From: JBCCTX01 sp964468435 | GTDB taxonomy: Bacteria; Bacteroidota; Bacteroidia; J057 | Length of the DNA: 64,000 bases | Assembly (NCBI GenBank): GCA_964468435.1 | Contig: CAYXVE010000010.1 | Coordinates: 1-64,000, forward strand | Direction of reading: 5' to 3' | Shown here: piece after piece, positions 17,689-26,879 of the stretch | Layout of the letters: each line of letters begins with the position of its first letter | Numbering within the stretch: position 1 is the first letter of the stretch | Program-made: the position numbers and the translations under genes | Notes under the pieces: model-generated | What the model was told of the DNA's origin: nothing | What the model saw: only the letters and a program-made list of their open reading frames with translations | The model's database searches: none

Positions 17689-18337
17689 TTGTTTGATTTA
17701 TATTAAAATATTTGTAATGACAGAATGATATATCGCGTTTGTACATTAAGTGCAGCAGTATATAATATTAAGCAATGATAACTTGGGTTGTATTGAGCTG
17801 GAAAATTTACTCAGAGGTTACAGATTGATATTTTCTTTATGATGTTGCTACGATTTCTGAATACACTAAATTTTATAACTATATCCAGCAACCTACTGCC
17901 AACGCTTTCAAAGTACCATGAATTGCAAAATTATTACTATCTACATGTTGGTTTTTTTACATTTTACGGTTTTGGGAGGATTTTTGTTACAAAAGTTGTC
18001 AAAAGGTGGGATGGCGAGGATCTTTATGAGTGGGTTAATCGATTTTTTTACAACTTTAGTGGTGTATATGTAGGAGCGGTGTGTATGTAGGAAAAAGATT
18101 CTACAAATTTTCACTTTGTGGAAAGAGAGGCTAACATTAAGCCTCTTCTTCCAAATTATGTCAAATAGATTTTTTGAGAGATATCTTCTAGCATCTTTTC
18201 CGTAGTTACAATAATTTCCGCTATACAATATATTTTTAAAATTGCCTATAAAATACCTCTTTCCGTAGGGCATTGGCATAATGCTTAGCGATGTATTATC
18301 TGTCAATAAGTATAGATCATATTGTCGTACCACTTAT
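17689..18337. other. 650-bp non-coding gap with a weak terminator hairpin
   Basis: No convincing gene on either strand; possible frames here have no family features and unusual composition. A hairpin AGAGGCT (18126-18132) / AGCCTCT (18140-18146) with a 7-nt loop lies about 190 bp past the stop of the TonB receptor (minus strand) and may terminate it. The right end of the gap close to 17690 must hold the promoter of the coiled-coil gene, but no clear box was found. Confidence 0.4.
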
Positions 18338-20545
18338 TTAGTGATGATCATCATGTGCACGTGCAAAAATATTCAGGATAAAACCTCCGTTGATCACAAA
18401 ACCATCGGTTGGTGCCCAGATTTCGGCAAACGTAGGATTGTTCAGCGGTGGCATGACGATATCCTCATAACGGGACTGCCGGGTGTCGATGAAGTTCTCA
18501 AAGTTGAGAAATAAACTCACATGCTTGAATTGTCTCAATGCCATAAAACCCACAATCCAGTAATCTCTTTTCAGGGTATAATCACTGATAAATTGTTCTC
18601 CGGTATAGTAGCTTTCCAGTCCCAACCTCCATTTCCCATGCTGCTCGAATACTAATACCGCTCCTGCGTTGTGCTTGGGGGTCAGGGGCTTTTGCCTGTT
18701 GATATTATTATAGTTCAGCTTTACGTCGATAAAGGCATATTGGAGAAACAGCTTGAAGTCTGCATAGGTAAACTTGATATTGGTCTCAAATCCTCTACTA
18801 TCGATGCTCCCATCTGCGTTGGAAAAAGAGTAATCCTCACTCATTTGACTTTGTGAAAGGACCAACGCTTCATTGAGACGAGTATAGAAGAAAAGCTGGT
18901 TGATGGAGAAAGTCATTTTTTCACCAAGTACAGTTTCGTAATTGATGTCAAAATTCCCACCGGCAGATCGCTCTGCTTCTGTAGCTTGTCTGTCTATGGG
19001 GATAACATTCTGAAAGGTAAGTGCCTCGGATTCTTCAGTAAAAATGGTGGGCAGTTTATACCCTAATCCCCCTCCTAGTCGTCCTGACCATTTTTGATTA
19101 AACTTAAACAGCAGGAAAACTCTGGGCAGGAAAAAGGTTCCATAATCAGGATTGTAATCTGTCCTCAATCCGCTTTCCAACACCAGATTTGACTGAATAT
19201 CCCAGGTGTTTTGAACAAATGCACCAAGGGTACTGTGTTGATAGTCTCGCAATTGTGTACTGTCAGACGGGTCTTCACTGAACTTATCTGTAAAGAGATT
19301 GGCACCCAAAATCCAGTCGGTCTGAGGCTTTTGGATGGAGTATGACGCTTCAGAAAAACTAGCAAGTTGTGTACCGGTAAACTGGAAGCTAGGAATGTTA
19401 ATTTCCCGGTCAAAGTATCCGATACCATTTCTGAACCGTAGTTGGGAACTGTTTTGAAAAGTTTTGTCGAATACGAACTGGGTAGAAATCCTTTGAGAGA
19501 GATTTTTCTCAGTAAATGTACGATTGGCACTAGGACCGTTATCGATTACCGCTATATCTCCCCCTTCTCTATTTTCCCAGGTCGTATTTATCCCCAACCA
19601 TAGGGTTGTACTATCATCCGGATACCAGAATATCCGGGGGGTTAGCGTCATGCTCCGTATGCTAGGGATGTCAGAAAATCCGTCTTCATTGGGGTCATAG
19701 GGATTTTGCCTGTTGCCAGAGGTGTAGAGCGACACCCCTATCTTGTCAAATTTTTCAACATATAAGCCATTAATATTCGTACCATTTGCACTGGTTTGGT
19801 TAAACATTAGGCTGAGTTCAGGTGCACCCTCGACTGGTTTTTTGGTAACCAGATTCACCAGGCCCGCAATAGCCCCTCCGCCATATAGGGTAGAAGCACT
19901 GCCCTTGATGACTTCCACCTGCTTCAAGTCTAACGGAGGGATCTGCATGATGCTCAATCCGCCTGCGAACCCTCCAAACAAGGGTATTCCATCTTTAAGG
20001 ATCTGTGTGTAGCGTCCGTCCAGTCCTTGAATGCGAATACTCTGATTCGCCGAGTTGGCAGAGGTCTGCTGCATGAGTATTCCCGTACTTTCCCGAAGGA
20101 GCATAGCTATATTAGTGGAGTTCATCACTGCTTTTTCTGCCAGTTCCTCTGAACCCAGAAATTCGATTCTGGTAGGTATTTTCTCGATGCTCCTGCTGCT
20201 CCGGGTCGACATGATGGTTACCTTTTCTATCTCAAAGTCTTCTTCCAGGTATATGTTTAGAGGTTGATCGATGGAAAGTGGGAATTCAAAGGTATCGTTA
20301 CGGATTTCATAGTTCACAAAAGAGAAAGACACAACCTGCTGACCAGCCGGAATGTCGTCCAGGACAATCAGGCCTGTGCTATCTGCGTAGGCACCGGTAT
20401 TTGTGCTTTCCAGGACTGCGGTAGCACCTACCAAAGGTTCTCCGGTGTATTCGTCCAGAATATATGCCTGTAGTGTATGTTGTGAGAAAACGTTTGGGTT
20501 AGATATAAATAGCAAGATAAATATGATAAAAAATATCTTTTTCAT
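18338..20545 (-). CDS. TonB-dependent outer-membrane receptor, probably for a metal or metal chelate
   Basis: 735 residues. There is a signal peptide (to about residue 21), then a carboxypeptidase-like beta domain (AYILDEYTGEPLVGATAVLE) and the plug with IMSTRSSRSIEKIPTRIEFL and GIPLFGGFAGGLSIMQIPPL. The TonB-receptor signature VEVIKGSASTLYGGGAIAGL is intact, and the 22-strand-type barrel follows. The last residues are ARAHDDHH, unusual for this family, where a terminal aromatic is normal. The gene follows a small Cys/His-rich secreted protein on the same strand, an arrangement seen with metal-responsive receptors. Substrate (copper, nickel, zinc or a chelate) is inference. No SusD partner is present, which argues against glycans. 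Confidence 0.9.
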   Translation of the reverse strand: MKKIFFIIFILLFISNPNVFSQHTLQAYILDEYTGEPLVGATAVLESTNTGAYADSTGLIVLDDIPAGQQVVSFSFVNYEIRNDTFEFPLSIDQPLNIYLEEDFEIEKVTIMSTRSSRSIEKIPTRIEFLGSEELAEKAVMNSTNIAMLLRESTGILMQQTSANSANQSIRIQGLDGRYTQILKDGIPLFGGFAGGLSIMQIPPLDLKQVEVIKGSASTLYGGGAIAGLVNLVTKKPVEGAPELSLMFNQTSANGTNINGLYVEKFDKIGVSLYTSGNRQNPYDPNEDGFSDIPSIRSMTLTPRIFWYPDDSTTLWLGINTTWENREGGDIAVIDNGPSANRTFTEKNLSQRISTQFVFDKTFQNSSQLRFRNGIGYFDREINIPSFQFTGTQLASFSEASYSIQKPQTDWILGANLFTDKFSEDPSDSTQLRDYQHSTLGAFVQNTWDIQSNLVLESGLRTDYNPDYGTFFLPRVFLLFKFNQKWSGRLGGGLGYKLPTIFTEESEALTFQNVIPIDRQATEAERSAGGNFDINYETVLGEKMTFSINQLFFYTRLNEALVLSQSQMSEDYSFSNADGSIDSRGFETNIKFTYADFKLFLQYAFIDVKLNYNNINRQKPLTPKHNAGAVLVFEQHGKWRLGLESYYTGEQFISDYTLKRDYWIVGFMALRQFKHVSLFLNFENFIDTRQSRYEDIVMPPLNNPTFAEIWAPTDGFVINGGFILNIFARAHDDHH

Positions 20546-20639
20546 AGATAGATGATTTGTCTGAGAAGGAATCGCTAAAAGACCTTTTCAGAATCGTAAA
20601 GAGAAGTTAAATAGTGAGCTGGGGATAATTACTGGATAC

Positions 20640-20966
20640 TCAGCCTCGGGGAGGGTGCCAGATGGGGAAAATATATAGGCTGACAATGAAGGGTTTATGC
20701 AGCCATGCATCCCGTTGGCGATGAGATATATCATCGACTAGCTTGACATGATGGGGAGGAAAAAATCCTATACAACAAGGGCATGACAAGAGTACATTGC
20801 ACATCTCCTGGCAGCCTTCATGTTTTTCTTCCTCATGAGGCTGTCCATCATCCTGACAGTTGGCTTCGCAGCACATGGTAGCAGAGATCCCGGGTAGGAC
20901 TCCTGCGTTAGGTATTATCGCCAAAGTGAGTATGTAGCCTGTCAGTATGATCGCTAATATTTTCAC
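20640..20966 (-). CDS. Small Cys-rich secreted protein (DUF6660-like) upstream of the TonB receptor
   Basis: About 108 residues from a GTG at 20966 (MKILAIILTGYILTLAIIP, a signal peptide); an ATG at 21083 would add 39 residues of poor quality. The mature part has many Cys and several His: MCCEANC, HEEEKHEGCQEMC and LLSCPCCIGFFPPHH. This matches the small metal-binding-looking proteins that precede TonB receptors in Bacteroidota. The likely role is periplasmic metal binding or sensing with the receptor 94 bp downstream. The start and the family name are tentative. Confidence 0.6.
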   Translation of the reverse strand: MKILAIILTGYILTLAIIPNAGVLPGISATMCCEANCQDDGQPHEEEKHEGCQEMCNVLLSCPCCIGFFPPHHVKLVDDISHRQRDAWLHKPFIVSLYIFPIWHPPRG

Positions 20967-21298
20967 TAGTACAATAATAAGGATAAAAGTGGATTGTAGT
21001 ATATCAATGTTAGAATTATATGATAGAGAGAGACCAGCATTTGAAGGGCTATGTTGATAAGCTGATAAAAATATTGCCCACACTAGAAAAAAATTTGATA
21101 AAAAAGAGGAGATGGTTTTACAATTATTAGAAATATCCGTCCTTGTAATACTATTCTCTATTAAAAAGTGTTAAACGGATCAATTAAGGGAACTACAGAC
21201 GTATGATGATTTGATGAAAATGCCGCAGAGAGTTGCTAAGAAACATTGATACACTATTTCCTCCCAAATTGTTTACACTTTCTACACAGCAATAAACA
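20967..21298. other. Upstream region of the Cys-rich protein/TonB receptor unit
   Basis: About 330 bp with no supported gene. It must hold the promoter of the minus-strand metal unit. I found no clear operator or TAnnTTTG box in it. Confidence 0.35.
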
Positions 21299-21330
21299 AA
21301 AAGCACCTACAAAATACTGTAAGTGCTTGA
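21299..21330 (-). terminator. Terminator downstream of the tRNA gene
   Basis: On the minus strand AAGCACTTAC and GTAGGTGCTT form a stem with one mismatch and an 8-nt loop, followed by TTTTTG. It begins 10 bp past the 3' end of the tRNA. Confidence 0.7.
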
Positions 21331-21339
21331 TTTTCATTG

Positions 21340-21413
21340 TGGGCCCACCAGGGCTCGAACCTGGGACCCCCTGATTATGAGTCAGGTGCTCTAACCGGCT
21401 GAGCTATAGGCCC
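21340..21413 (-). tRNA. tRNA with CAU anticodon (elongator Met or Ile2)
   Basis: A complete 74-nt cloverleaf. The acceptor GGGCCTA pairs with TGGGCCC (one G-U), the D-stem is GCTC/GAGC, the anticodon arm is CCTGA-CTCATAA-TCAGG with anticodon CAT, and the T arm is CCAGG-TTCGAGC-CCTGG. The discriminator is A and CCA is not encoded. CAU could be elongator methionine, or isoleucine-2 if TilS converts C34 to lysidine. It is not the initiator type, because position 1-72 is a G-C pair. Confidence 0.95.
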
Positions 21414-21599
21414 TATTATGTTTAATAAAATTCAAATATACTTCTTTTATACGAACCTGCCAATAAGAAGGTTGATTTTATCGCATGAGTACCCAATCTC
21501 CTGGATACTGATGAAAATAAATATGCAATTCTTACGTATGTAATTTGAATATTTTGCTAATTTTATAATTAGCGCACATCTATACTCACTTTTTTCCAA

Positions 21600-21607
21600 T
21601 ATATTTG
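21600..21607 (+). promoter_or_regulatory. Candidate -7 box (TATATTTG) for the receiver gene
   Basis: TATATTTG fits the Bacteroidota -7 consensus TAnnTTTG and lies 33 bp before the ATG of the single-domain response regulator. No good -33 TTG partner was found at the usual spacing. Confidence 0.35.
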
Positions 21608-21639
21608 CATGAAAAAAGTGTAGGTAATTTGTATTTGTT

Positions 21640-22098
21640 ATGAATGAAAATAACATTTCTTTCAATAAATCAAAACGTAAATTAAATTGTATCCTCCTGA
21701 TTGATGACGACGATTCTACCAACGTACTACATCAACTCGTGCTGGAAGAAGCAGGTATCGCCGCACATGCCTTGTTTTACCCTGATCCCCAGGAAGCTCT
21801 CAACTACCTCAATTCGTGTAACAATCTACGCGATGATCAAGCCCTCAAGCTTGTCCCAGACCTGATTTTTCTGGACCTCAATATGCCTCTTATGAGTGGA
21901 GTCGACTTCATGAAGGCGTACCGCCAACTGGATTTTTACCAACAATTTAAACCCGTACTCATCGTATTGACGACTTCCCTTCAAATCGAAAACTTTAGAG
22001 AAGGAGAAGCTTTTGAAGATATCAATGGCTTCCGGACCAAGCCCCTAACCCTGGAACTTCTGGAGGAGATTATGAATGAATTTTTTGATACTGATTGA
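21640..22098 (+). CDS. Single-domain response regulator (receiver only)
   Basis: 152 residues, one CheY-like receiver. The acidic cluster is IDDDD near residues 22-26, the phospho-acceptor Asp is in LIFLDLNMPLMSG, the Thr position is in VLTTS, and the conserved Lys is in FRTKP. There is no output domain. Such proteins signal by protein contact with a kinase or phosphorelay. No kinase is adjacent, and it precedes the FecI-like sigma gene by 160 bp with two dyads in between. Orphan histidine-kinase partners elsewhere are likely. The family call is firm, the partner unknown. Confidence 0.9.
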   Translation: MNENNISFNKSKRKLNCILLIDDDDSTNVLHQLVLEEAGIAAHALFYPDPQEALNYLNSCNNLRDDQALKLVPDLIFLDLNMPLMSGVDFMKAYRQLDFYQQFKPVLIVLTTSLQIENFREGEAFEDINGFRTKPLTLELLEEIMNEFFDTD

Positions 22099-22205
22099 TT
22101 GACCGGAAAAATATTTGATTATCGTCACTTCATAAAACTGTACATAACTTTATTCATGCTTACATAGATCGTGTGGTAAATATTCGAACATATTAATTTG
22201 TAGGG

Positions 22206-22246
22206 AAACTATTCGTTGAATAGTTTTATAAACTGATAGGTATCAG
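22206..22246 (+). promoter_or_regulatory. Two dyads directly upstream of the FecI-type sigma gene
   Basis: Hairpin 1 is AAACTATTC-gtt-GAATAGTTT (22206-22226) followed by TATAA. Dyad 2 is CTGATA-gg-TATCAG (22233-22246), ending 12 bp before the ATG at 22259. The first could be a weak terminator or attenuator, the second an operator or a start-site-masking hairpin. No regulator can be named. Confidence 0.45.
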
Positions 22247-22258
22247 GTTCAAAGTGAA

Positions 22259-22780
22259 ATGCTCATGCCCAATCAAGATCTAGACCGGAGTAGCAAGGAG
22301 TTGCGGTTTCAACATTATTTTGCCAGCTATAGCTCACAGTTGCGCAACTTCCTGTATTATAAATGCGGCGATGTGCAGCAGGCCGAGGATCTGATGCAAG
22401 AGGCCTTTATTCGTCTATGGCATAAACGAGATGATGTACCAGAACCTAAAGTCAAAAGTTTCCTCTTTACCGTAGCTAATAACCTGTTTCTGGACCACGT
22501 AAAACATCAGCAGGTCGTACTGAAATTTCAGAAAAGACCTCAAAAACAGGTTAATTATGAACATCCCCATTTCCTCATGGAAGAGGAAGAGTTTCACCAG
22601 CATCTCGAATATGCCATCAACTGCCTCCCGGAAAAAAGCCGCATCGTGTTCCTGATGAACCGAATCGATAAGTTATCCTATAAAGAAATCGCACTCAGAC
22701 TATCCATCAGCGTAAAGGCAGTTGAAAAACGCATGCACAAAGCTTTAATAGAACTTAAAAAAATAAATCCAGGCATATAA
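22259..22780 (+). CDS. ECF (FecI-type) RNA polymerase sigma factor
   Basis: 173 residues. Region 2 is recognised by CGDVQQAEDLMQEAFIRLWH and the segment SFLFTVANNLFLDHVKHQ. Region 4 ends with the HTH KLSYKEIALRLSISVKAVEK. A second ATG two codons on is possible. It is followed 48 bp later by a FecR-type anti-sigma gene and then an STN-domain TonB receptor, the classic cell-surface signalling trio in which ligand binding at the receptor releases the sigma factor. It would direct transcription of the receptor genes. Confidence 0.92.
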   Translation: MLMPNQDLDRSSKELRFQHYFASYSSQLRNFLYYKCGDVQQAEDLMQEAFIRLWHKRDDVPEPKVKSFLFTVANNLFLDHVKHQQVVLKFQKRPQKQVNYEHPHFLMEEEEFHQHLEYAINCLPEKSRIVFLMNRIDKLSYKEIALRLSISVKAVEKRMHKALIELKKINPGI

Positions 22781-22828
22781 GTAGGGCAAATGAAGGGTTG
22801 AACGTTAATATATTAGGAAATCATAAAC

Positions 22829-23803
22829 ATGGATAAGCGTAATATACATCATGATGATACCTTGTGGGCAAGATGGCTGGGTGGAGAGTTGAGCGAAACG
22901 GAATTCGCTTCCCTGAGCGCTGAAGATGTACAGCGCATGGAGCGCATCCGCGATGCGGCTGACCAACTGGAGCTTGAAGCTCATGACCAGGATGCATCCT
23001 GGGAAAAGCTACAGCGGAGGATACGCGAGGCTAGAACTTTCGAACCCCTTCCACGTAACCAGGATATAGGTAAACACTTGCGCTGGGGATTGGGGATTGC
23101 TGCCAGCTTATTAATCGCAGTGGGTCTATGGTTTTCCTATTTTTCCGCTCCTGATGCATTTGTCATTGTTACAGAACCTGGTGAACGGGAACATATTCTT
23201 TTTCCGGATAGCTCTGTTGCCATATTGAACGCGGACTCCCGTCTGAGTTACTTTCCCGGTAAATGGGATAAGATACGTGAAGTCAACCTGGAAGGAGAAG
23301 CATACTTCGAAGTAATAGAAGGAAAAAATTTCAGGGTTTCCACACAGCAGGCGGACGTAGTAGTACTGGGCACATCATTTAATATCAATACCCGCTCAGC
23401 ACGCCATACCACGATTTGCTATACAGGGAAAGTCAAAGTTGTAGATCATGACCAGAAACGGGATCAAATACTTATTGCAGGGGTTGGCAACAGGATACAT
23501 GAAGACGAATGGGAGTTGTTTCAGCTGGAACAGACTATGAAATCACCCGGATGGATCAATGGTAAAACAACTTTTCAAAGTGTAAACTTTGTAGAAGTTA
23601 TAGAGGAAATGGAACGACAATTTGACCAACAAATCGTTTTATCTGTAGATACTCAAACATTGGGAACCTATACAGGTTACTTCTTTAATGACGACTTAAA
23701 TGAGGCGTTGAGAATGGTATGTGAACCTATGGGATTTGGCTATGTCGTGAAAAATGATGGTGTCATATACATCATCAATGAAAAACCTAGTATAGATGAA
23801 TAA
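22829..23803 (+). CDS. FecR-type anti-sigma factor
   Basis: 324 residues. The cytoplasmic N-terminus (residues ~1-85) contains LWARWLGGELSETEFASL. One membrane helix, WGLGIAASLLIAVGLWFSYF, crosses at about residue 90. The periplasmic FecR domain follows with EREHILFPDSSVAILNADS, VNLEGEAYFEV and VVVLGTSFNI, then the DUF4974-like end containing FDQQIVLSVDTQTLGTYTGY, related to the secretin/STN fold. It lies between the sigma gene and the receptor gene (14 bp gap). Role: hold the sigma factor at the membrane until the receptor's STN domain signals. Confidence 0.93.
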   Translation: MDKRNIHHDDTLWARWLGGELSETEFASLSAEDVQRMERIRDAADQLELEAHDQDASWEKLQRRIREARTFEPLPRNQDIGKHLRWGLGIAASLLIAVGLWFSYFSAPDAFVIVTEPGEREHILFPDSSVAILNADSRLSYFPGKWDKIREVNLEGEAYFEVIEGKNFRVSTQQADVVVLGTSFNINTRSARHTTICYTGKVKVVDHDQKRDQILIAGVGNRIHEDEWELFQLEQTMKSPGWINGKTTFQSVNFVEVIEEMERQFDQQIVLSVDTQTLGTYTGYFFNDDLNEALRMVCEPMGFGYVVKNDGVIYIINEKPSIDE

Positions 23804-23817
23804 CAGTTTATTCTGTA

Positions 23818-26604
23818 ATGTCTTTAACATGCTTCCGCTACCTTGTCATTTTGTTTGCATTCCTTCCAGTGAACGCCTGTTCGTTGCATGCCCAAAATTT
23901 CGACCTGGATTTCCGTCAGATTTCGCTTGAAAATGTTCTACATGACTTGTCTGGTAGCTATGGATTAAGTTTTGCGTATGAAGATGCCCAGGTGAAAGAT
24001 ATTCAGATCAATTTTTCTTTCAAAGGCAATTCTCTTCATTCCCTGCTAACCAAATTACTGGAAAATACCCATTTGGAATTTGAAATTGTCCGGGACAAAC
24101 ACATACTACTGATAGAAAAAAAACTTACAAATATCTCCAGAGATGTTCGTCCTAGATATGTGTGCCGTGTAATAGACGCTGAAACCGGATTGCCCCTAAG
24201 CTATGCAACGCTGGTGGGTACATTCTCTCGGAAAGGTGCTTTGGCAGGTCAAAATGGAATTGTTGAAATAGAAGATCATTTTTCTCATAAAGATAGCCTG
24301 ATAATCAGCCATCTAGGCTATAAAGCCCGGGTATTTAGCATTGGACATTTTCGCGAACGGATGCAGGGATTAAAGGAAAACGAGCAGTTACTAGTAGCAC
24401 TACGTCCCATGCCATCATCTGTGGAAAATGTCCTGATCACAGATCAAGTTACCATCATGGATGTTCACGCTGCAGATGATAAAATCACAATACGCCCTTC
24501 GGGCGTAAGGACACTTCCTGGATGGGGAGAACCGGATATTTATCAGATGATGGGCTTATTACCTGGTATCAACAGTTCCGCTGGTACTTCTGGAGGTATC
24601 AACATTAAAGGTGGTACAGCCGACCAGAATCTTGTCTTATGGGATGGTATTCCTATCTACCATCTCTCTCATTTCTTTGGGTTATTTGCCCCTTTTAATC
24701 CTTATGCTGTCAAAAAACTCGATCTCTATGCTAATGGTTTTGGTGCGAGTAAAGGCGGAAGAGTTTCCAGTGTTATAGATATCCAGTCCGAGCCGGATTC
24801 AATAGACGACATGAGGATTGGTCTGGGAGCCAATCTTCTCCATAGCTATGCATTTCTTGAATTGCCTCACCTTAACGACAAAGCATCATTGTTTATCTCT
24901 GGAAGACGTGCCTTCTCCGATATTGTAGCTAGCACCACCTACAACAAATGGTTTAATTATACCTTTCAGGAAGGCAGAGAAGATATCCTGGGACAATCAA
25001 CTAGGGATAATGGAGCTAGTCTGAATCTCATGCCACAGTTTTATTACCAGGATATTACGGCCAAATGGCTGTATCGTCCTACATCCCAGGATGAGTTGAG
25101 TGTCAGCTTCTACCGGGGTAACGATAAACTGGAATACCTGCAAGTAGAAAATCTTCCGGATCGTTTCAGCGATAACATCAGCATTGAAGCACTGGATGTG
25201 CTCAAACAATCCAACTGGGGTATTAGCAGTAGATGGAAACATCGCTGGAATTCTAAACACCAATCAGAAGCGTCGCTGGTGTATTCAGATTATGCGAAAG
25301 TTTGGTCTTTTGTCTTTATTGAGAAATGGCCAGGTTTCAAATATCACAGGGAGGTACATCAGCATAATAATTTTCAGGATTTTACCCTGACGTTCCACCA
25401 CACATGGGACTTGCTTCCACGCTATAAAATGGACCTGGGAGCGCAATGGACACAACAGGTGGCATCACTCAACTATCAGGAGATATTCCTGGAAGAGGAA
25501 AGTGATGTGGATACTACACAATCCCTGATCGGCCCGACAAATGATGACTTCGAAGGTTTTATCTCTTCGTTTTACGTTGAGAATCATCTCAACCCTGTAG
25601 ATAACCTGCAGATTAATGCAGGTTTGAGGTTTTCAAAGGTTGCGATTAAGGAGAAAAGTTACCTGGAACCTAGATTATCAATAAATTATACTCCCTACCC
25701 AGATTGGTCTTTTCGCTTCCGTTGGGGAGAATACCACCAGTTTGCTCATCAGGTATTTTTCGAAAATGAACTGAGAGTAGGTGAAAATTTCTGGATTTTA
25801 AATACCCATCCTGATCTGCCAGATTTGAAGACGTCTCAGCTCTCTCTGGGTTTGCGTTACGAGTCAGATCATTTTTCCTTTACAGCTGATGCTTATCGTA
25901 GAGATTTTCAGGGTCTACTGGGTAATTCTTTTGAATACAACCGGGAAGTCAGAGATCTAGAAGACCTGGATGTATACCGTACATATCTGCAATACCATAA
26001 TGATTCTGCCTTTGTCTCTGGTAGTGGATGGGCTAGGGGAATAGACTTATGGTTTCAACTGGAATGGAAACCCTACAAAACTTGGTTGGCTTATTCGCTG
26101 AGTGAAGTAGTATATCAGTTTGAAGGGTTTAACCTGGATCAGCCTTTTCCTGCACCACATGACCAGCGTCATACGCTGAAATGGACCCATTTTCTGTCAT
26201 TGGATGACTGGAGTATATCTGCAAACTGGTTGTTTCACACTGGAAATCCCTTCTCAAGTGTAGAACTAGAAAGAGTTGAAGAAGCTATTGGTACTACTTC
26301 CAATAATCAAGGTCAGCCACCGGCTGAGGTTGTATATATCCTGGATGTTCCCGAATACAACGGTCAGCGTTTTTCCAATTACCATCGCTTAGATTTATCA
26401 GTTGGAAAGAGTTTTGTCTGGGGAGATAAAGGTCAATGGAATGGTAAGATTGGCCTTTCTATCTACAATGTCTATAACCGTATCAATGTGCAGCGCAAAC
26501 GCTATATTCCCATGCAGCAGATGCAGGGAGGTCTTGATATCATGGAAGCCAACCACGTAGATCCTGGATTGACACCCAACATATTTTTTCAGATTAGCTG
26601 GTAA
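23818..26604 (+). CDS. STN-domain TonB-dependent transducer receptor
   Basis: 928 residues. A signal peptide ends near VNACSLHAQ. The N-terminal STN domain covers residues 27-105 (FDLDFRQISLENVLHDLSG). A carboxypeptidase-like domain follows at about 118-200, then the plug (PDIYQMMGLLPGINSSAG) and LYANGFGASKGGRVSSVIDI. The barrel ends in Trp (FQISW). The STN domain would talk to the FecR protein encoded just upstream. Ligand unknown: there is no SusD gene after it, and the next gene is convergent, so this is not a typical glycan utilisation locus. It may import a metal chelate or a peptide or protein product. Confidence 0.92.
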   Translation: MSLTCFRYLVILFAFLPVNACSLHAQNFDLDFRQISLENVLHDLSGSYGLSFAYEDAQVKDIQINFSFKGNSLHSLLTKLLENTHLEFEIVRDKHILLIEKKLTNISRDVRPRYVCRVIDAETGLPLSYATLVGTFSRKGALAGQNGIVEIEDHFSHKDSLIISHLGYKARVFSIGHFRERMQGLKENEQLLVALRPMPSSVENVLITDQVTIMDVHAADDKITIRPSGVRTLPGWGEPDIYQMMGLLPGINSSAGTSGGINIKGGTADQNLVLWDGIPIYHLSHFFGLFAPFNPYAVKKLDLYANGFGASKGGRVSSVIDIQSEPDSIDDMRIGLGANLLHSYAFLELPHLNDKASLFISGRRAFSDIVASTTYNKWFNYTFQEGREDILGQSTRDNGASLNLMPQFYYQDITAKWLYRPTSQDELSVSFYRGNDKLEYLQVENLPDRFSDNISIEALDVLKQSNWGISSRWKHRWNSKHQSEASLVYSDYAKVWSFVFIEKWPGFKYHREVHQHNNFQDFTLTFHHTWDLLPRYKMDLGAQWTQQVASLNYQEIFLEEESDVDTTQSLIGPTNDDFEGFISSFYVENHLNPVDNLQINAGLRFSKVAIKEKSYLEPRLSINYTPYPDWSFRFRWGEYHQFAHQVFFENELRVGENFWILNTHPDLPDLKTSQLSLGLRYESDHFSFTADAYRRDFQGLLGNSFEYNREVRDLEDLDVYRTYLQYHNDSAFVSGSGWARGIDLWFQLEWKPYKTWLAYSLSEVVYQFEGFNLDQPFPAPHDQRHTLKWTHFLSLDDWSISANWLFHTGNPFSSVELERVEEAIGTTSNNQGQPPAEVVYILDVPEYNGQRFSNYHRLDLSVGKSFVWGDKGQWNGKIGLSIYNVYNRINVQRKRYIPMQQMQGGLDIMEANHVDPGLTPNIFFQISW

Positions 26605-26732
26605 TAAAAAGAGAGGGATTATCTCATAAATCAATCATCGTGGTTTCATCATTAGACCTACCCAATTCCCATGTTAGATTAATCCTATTTTATCACGAAC
26701 ATAGAATCTTCGTTAAAAAAAGTCCAAAAATA

Positions 26733-26763
26733 AGAGGAAGCCTATTTTTAAGACTCCCTCTGT
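26733..26763. terminator. Bidirectional terminator candidate
   Basis: AGAGGAAG (26733-26740) pairs with CTCCCTCT (26754-26761) with one A-C mismatch (a G-U pair on the other strand), loop about 13 nt. It sits between convergent genes ending at 26604 and 26880. Confidence 0.45.
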
Positions 26764-26879
26764 TTGTTGGGAAAGATAATCGTATTTAGAATACAATTAA
26801 ATAACGATACTCATCTGTTACTCCCTACCTTATTAGTACATTTTTTCCAACAAAAGAATAAAAATATAAACCCCTGATT

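Noticed and set aside
17941..18333. 130-codon minus-strand frame
   Set aside because: No recognisable domain, odd composition, spans the hairpin at 18126-18146; treated as non-coding.
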